This document shows positions 22,901 through 25,076 of a stretch of 25,076 nucleotides of DNA, in pieces. Below the pieces are notes generated by a model. It searched no databases. It saw only the letters and a list, made by a program, of their open reading frames with translations, and was not told the DNA's origin. A program made the translations under genes and the position numbers. The DNA is from JBAXSK01 sp044358815 (GTDB lineage: Bacteria; Cyanobacteriota; Cyanobacteriia; Pseudanabaenales; Pseudanabaenaceae): the NCBI GenBank assembly GCA_044358815.1, contig JBIKNH010000042.1:1-25076 (forward strand), given 5' to 3'. The stretch's first letter is position 1, and each line of letters opens with the position of its first letter.

Positions 22901-25076
22901 GGATTGTCATGACCGATGGGCGCATCAAATGGGTTGAAGCGGCGGCAAAACCTCAAAGAGAACCTAATGGTGACATTATTTGGGATGGGCTGATTCTTGA
23001 TGTGAGTATCCAGCAATTGGCTCTAGAGCAGCGTTATCAGGCGGAACTAGCTCTACATCAGAGTGAAGCAAGATTCCAAAAGATGGCATCGTCATCACCA
23101 GGAGCGAGCTATATTTTTCTGATGCGTCCCGATGGCAGTAGCTATTTCGAGTACATTAGCCCTGTAATTGAAGAAATCTATGGAATCACAGCGGAAAATC
23201 TATCTGCTAATCCTACTTTATATTTAGAGAAGATGAGCGAGATAGATATTATAAATTATCAAAAAGCTGCCGCTGAAAGTGCCGCTAATTTATCTTTCTT
23301 TTGCTATGAATGGCAAATCCAGAACCCTAGTCAGGAAGTAGATAGACAAGTAAATCAAAAAGTAAAATGGGTTCAGGCTAGATCTAAACCAGAGCGCCGT
23401 GATAACGGTGAAGTAGCATGGTACGGCATTCTTCTGGATATCACTGACCGCAAGCAACTAACCGACGAATTGATGCAAAGAACTGAAGAACTAGAACGCT
23501 TTTTTAATACTAGTTTGGATTTACTTTGTATTGCTGATCAAGATGGTTACTTCCGTAAACTGAGCGATTTATGGAAAAATACTTTAGGCTATGATTTAGG
23601 AGAATTAAACAACCAGAGCTTCATGGAATTAGTGCATCCTGATGATGTAAACGCCACCTTAGCAGCTATGGCAAATCTGCAATCGGGTTCAGATGTTTTA
23701 AATTTTACGAATCGATACCGTAAAAAAGATGGTTCCTATATTGATTTGGAATGGCGGGCTACCCCAAAAGATGGCTTGATTTACGCCGCAGCGCGGGATA
23801 TTACAAGTCGGAAAGAATCAGAAACTGCTTTACGCAAGAGCGAAATGCAATACCGCAATTTGATTGATAATTTGCACGCTGGGGTAGTTGTACACGGACC
23901 GGATAGCAAGATTCTATTATGTAATGCTACAGCTTGTAATTTACTTGGTTTAACCCAAGATCAAATGTTTGGTAAAACAGCCATTGATCCGGCATGGCAT
24001 TTCTTTGCAGATGATGGCAAAATCATGGCGATTGAACATTATCCTGTGCAGAAAGTTCTACGCACCAAAAAGCCTTTAAAAGACTATGTTGTGGGAATTA
24101 ATCGTCCCTTTAATCACTCCAGAGTTTGGGTTCTAGTAAATGCTTTCCCTGAAATGGATGGGAATAATCACATCAAAGAAGTGATCGTTACTTTTATTGA
24201 TATTAGTTCACGTAAGCAGGCAGAAGAGTCCTTAGCGCGACAGTTTAACACAATATTTTTAATCAGAAAAATTAGTGATGAAATTCGCCAAAGTCTCGAT
24301 TTAGAGACCATATTTGCTGTGGCTGCTAATGAGATTGGTAAAGCTTTTAAAGTAAATCGAGCTTTGATTTTTACCTGTAATCTAATCCCTGATCATCAAA
24401 CCTTCAAAGTAGTTTCTGTAGCTGAATATCTCAATGGAAATTATTCATCTGCCCTAGGTATAGAGCTACCAGTAGTTGGCAATCCTTATATGGAACGATT
24501 ACTAATCCAAGAGGGCGCAGTGCCAATTTACGATGCTATTAGGGAGCCTTTATTAACTAGTGCTCACTCTATTTTAGAACCACTTCAAGTTAAATCTTTA
24601 TTGGCTGTAGCAACTTTTTACCAGGGTAATGTTAACGGTTTAATTGGTTTACACCATTGTGATAATTATCATGATTGGACAGAAGAAGAAATCAAATTGC
24701 TAGAAGCCATCGCGGGACAATTAGGAATTGCAATTGCTCAATCTAATTTACTTAAACAAGAGCAAAATCGGTTAGAAGAATTGGCTCAAACTAACCAAGA
24801 ACTCCTCATGGCAAGGCAAATTGCCGAGGCAGCAACTCAGGCTAAAAGTGAGTTTTTAGCTAATATGAGTCATGAAATCCGTACTCCAATGAATGGAGTT
24901 TTAGGTATGGCACAACTGCTAAATAATACAGAACTTAACGAAGAGCAACAGGATATTGTACAAACCATTTTAGATAGTGGTGATGCCTTATTAGTAATTA
25001 TTAATGACATTCTTGATTTGTCTAAAATTGAATCAGGGAAATTACAACTAGATTATTATGATTTCTCGTTTCAGGA
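19948..25076 (+). CDS. Giant dCache-HAMP-multi-PAS-GAF sensor histidine kinase (3' end cut)
   Basis: Open without a stop from ATG 19948 to the window edge, at least 1709 residues; AGGGG at 19934-19938 is the ribosome binding site. Order: span 1 (about 19-38), extracytoplasmic dCache-like sensor (about 50-400, starting EIAVNKLANQLMHQ and ending GSQWLIITTVPETDF), span 2 (about 405-425), HAMP (about 425-475), then seven PAS/PAC units (about 490-630, 648-765, 770-898, 902-1022, 1038-1172, 1178-1292 and 1299-1427), most closing with a DIT-(E/D)-(R/W)-K-like hinge. A GAF domain follows (about 1430-1605), then a coiled coil and HisKA FLANMSHEIRTPMNG with H1642. The sequence ends early in the kinase core, so ATPase and any receiver domains lie beyond. 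It senses an outside ligand plus several internal cues; none can be named. The HisKA block closely resembles that of the preceding MASE1 kinase. Confidence 0.92.
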   Translation, partial: MLNFLKLNKNKKLKLFHIPLNVVLIVPFSLQIIAVVGMTEYLSYRSSEIAVNKLANQLMHQAGTRIHDNLDTTIQSQYQLLSVNQKIIQEENLISPDLTQLRKHLWREIRIAPYINHVGFISQNAQEIGYIKLSNSVIRKDLQQLINRNIDNNALVFYQTVFSENTSNLRNDDFQIKSQVKSQIKSQIKPQIERQYYLVNQQGEKQEIIYRSKLDINQLPWDEINNLNQQKTKSPIYLHQIFPALGIDVLTPIYNEQNRLYGVLYSDLSLSDVNLFLQRLNFSPSGEVFIIETSGSLIASSIHQNHLGSPNQSQTENPAPSRAVGMVASQSPNPRTRFIFNTLRQQYTDLSQINQHLNFYNIFEGRKLFIHIAPYRNQDGSQWLIITTVPETDFTTEINASNQQIIMLCLGMVVINIILGIITVKWLTKPINKLSLASNALAQGQWNYASLNPSSSIKEFNTLTDAFNIISTRVKSSFAQVEISLTEVSTKYKTLLQTIPVGILITDDHGNLLEGNYTLTEILGLSPEEYVAHLNYLNPDYIKNDSNDSDNVIVDHVKQWQIIRGDGSPMPREEFASVRALKENCLVHNIEKGIIQADGQVRWLSVSAAPINLEHYGVAIAYIDITERKNNEIQRRKSELDLLESEQRYRQLVEQQNDFVLRSEPDTTITFANNSLCNALGCTPEEITGKKWINFADPNDLVSILYELRMLSPKMPAFRTENRDHRANGKVGWTQWINQGIFNPAGELIEIQSVGRDITELKQVELALRESEARWQLAVEGAGDGAWDWNPQTNEVNFSRQWKAMLGFAESEIQNHLSEWDSRIHPEDREQCYADIARYLAGETNIYQNHHRLQCKDGTYKWILDRGQVIERDDHGNPTRFIGTHSDITEWKESQIALQTAEARLRRLSENIPGMIYQYVLHHDGNQQFTYLSSRCWDIYEVDPSLGMTSSDAIWSMVHPEDSPQLSEAVIQSAINLTPFQSKHRIVMTDGRIKWVEAAAKPQREPNGDIIWDGLILDVSIQQLALEQRYQAELALHQSEARFQKMASSSPGASYIFLMRPDGSSYFEYISPVIEEIYGITAENLSANPTLYLEKMSEIDIINYQKAAAESAANLSFFCYEWQIQNPSQEVDRQVNQKVKWVQARSKPERRDNGEVAWYGILLDITDRKQLTDELMQRTEELERFFNTSLDLLCIADQDGYFRKLSDLWKNTLGYDLGELNNQSFMELVHPDDVNATLAAMANLQSGSDVLNFTNRYRKKDGSYIDLEWRATPKDGLIYAAARDITSRKESETALRKSEMQYRNLIDNLHAGVVVHGPDSKILLCNATACNLLGLTQDQMFGKTAIDPAWHFFADDGKIMAIEHYPVQKVLRTKKPLKDYVVGINRPFNHSRVWVLVNAFPEMDGNNHIKEVIVTFIDISSRKQAEESLARQFNTIFLIRKISDEIRQSLDLETIFAVAANEIGKAFKVNRALIFTCNLIPDHQTFKVVSVAEYLNGNYSSALGIELPVVGNPYMERLLIQEGAVPIYDAIREPLLTSAHSILEPLQVKSLLAVATFYQGNVNGLIGLHHCDNYHDWTEEEIKLLEAIAGQLGIAIAQSNLLKQEQNRLEELAQTNQELLMARQIAEAATQAKSEFLANMSHEIRTPMNGVLGMAQLLNNTELNEEQQDIVQTILDSGDALLVIINDILDLSKIESGKLQLDYYDFSFQ
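20470..20529 (+). repeat. 12-bp tandem repeat, 4 copies plus a decayed fifth, in frame
   Basis: CAAATTAAGTCT, CAAGTTAAGTCC, CAAATTAAGTCT, CAAATTAAGCCA, then CAAATTGAACGG. They encode QIKS-QVKS-QIKS-QIKP-QIER (residues 175-194) in a loop of the dCache sensor. Confidence 0.9.
23338..23370 (+). repeat. 12-bp degenerate in-frame repeat, about 2.7 copies
   Basis: GTAGATAGACAA, GTAAATCAAAAA and GTAAAATGG encode VDRQ-VNQK-VKW in the fifth PAS unit, just before the strand VKWVQARSKP. Confidence 0.45.

Overview
The window looks like chromosomal DNA from a cyanobacterium, probably a filamentous non-heterocystous one (Pseudanabaena-like; this is a guess from general character, not a search). The support is a psb27 gene for photosystem II assembly, a cyanobacterial one-RRM RNA-binding protein, a DUF4912 protein, a Uma2/DUF820 gene, several long PAS/MASE1 histidine kinases, and three perfect HIP1 octamers GCGATCGC (966-973, 11085-11092, 13622-13629; about 0.4 expected by chance at equal base composition). 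Base composition is moderate to AT-rich. No rRNA, tRNA or CRISPR array is visible. All family assignments come from reading motifs by eye.

Layout. 1-1279: decayed region holding a possible gene relic and a toxin-antitoxin pair whose antitoxin frame is open while the PIN-domain toxin is wrecked by three lesions. 1280-2920 (+): ABC-2-type multispan permease. 3022-4938 (-): membrane-anchored Ser/Thr kinase. 4939-5763: long spacer with a degraded ORF. 5764-6063 (+): RRM protein, followed by a structured 3' region and a strong terminator shared with the convergent gene. 6482-7822 (-): histidine kinase with an eroded ATPase domain, 127 bp downstream of psb27 (7950-8504, -). 9055-10338 (+): Rho_N-like plus DUF4912 protein ending at a clear terminator. 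10551-11562: a Uma2 nuclease-like gene tightly bracketed by two inverted 148-bp MITE-like elements. 11577-12782 (-): bioF. 13214-14599 (+): PlsC-type acyltransferase. 15150 to the right edge (+): three sensor kinases in a row, namely a PAS-PAS soluble kinase, a MASE1 hybrid kinase, and a giant dCache-HAMP-PAS-GAF hybrid-type kinase cut by the window end.

How it fits together. Most of the window is ordinary housekeeping and signalling. bioF (biotin for acetyl-CoA carboxylase) and the acyltransferase are divergent neighbours, both in acyl metabolism. The right third is a signalling cluster with no separate response regulator visible.

The two most unusual signals are (1) the MITE-Uma2-MITE unit, whose outer and inner ends all carry TATAGT/ACTATA termini and whose two elements have exactly the same length, and (2) a striking excess of short tandem duplications of 10-14 bp, predominantly exactly 12 bp and all of different sequence. 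They occur in spacers and, in frame, inside two of the kinases, where they encode FDQK-like and QIKS-like four-residue repeats. The second pattern looks like a mutational habit of this genome and not a dispersed repeat family.
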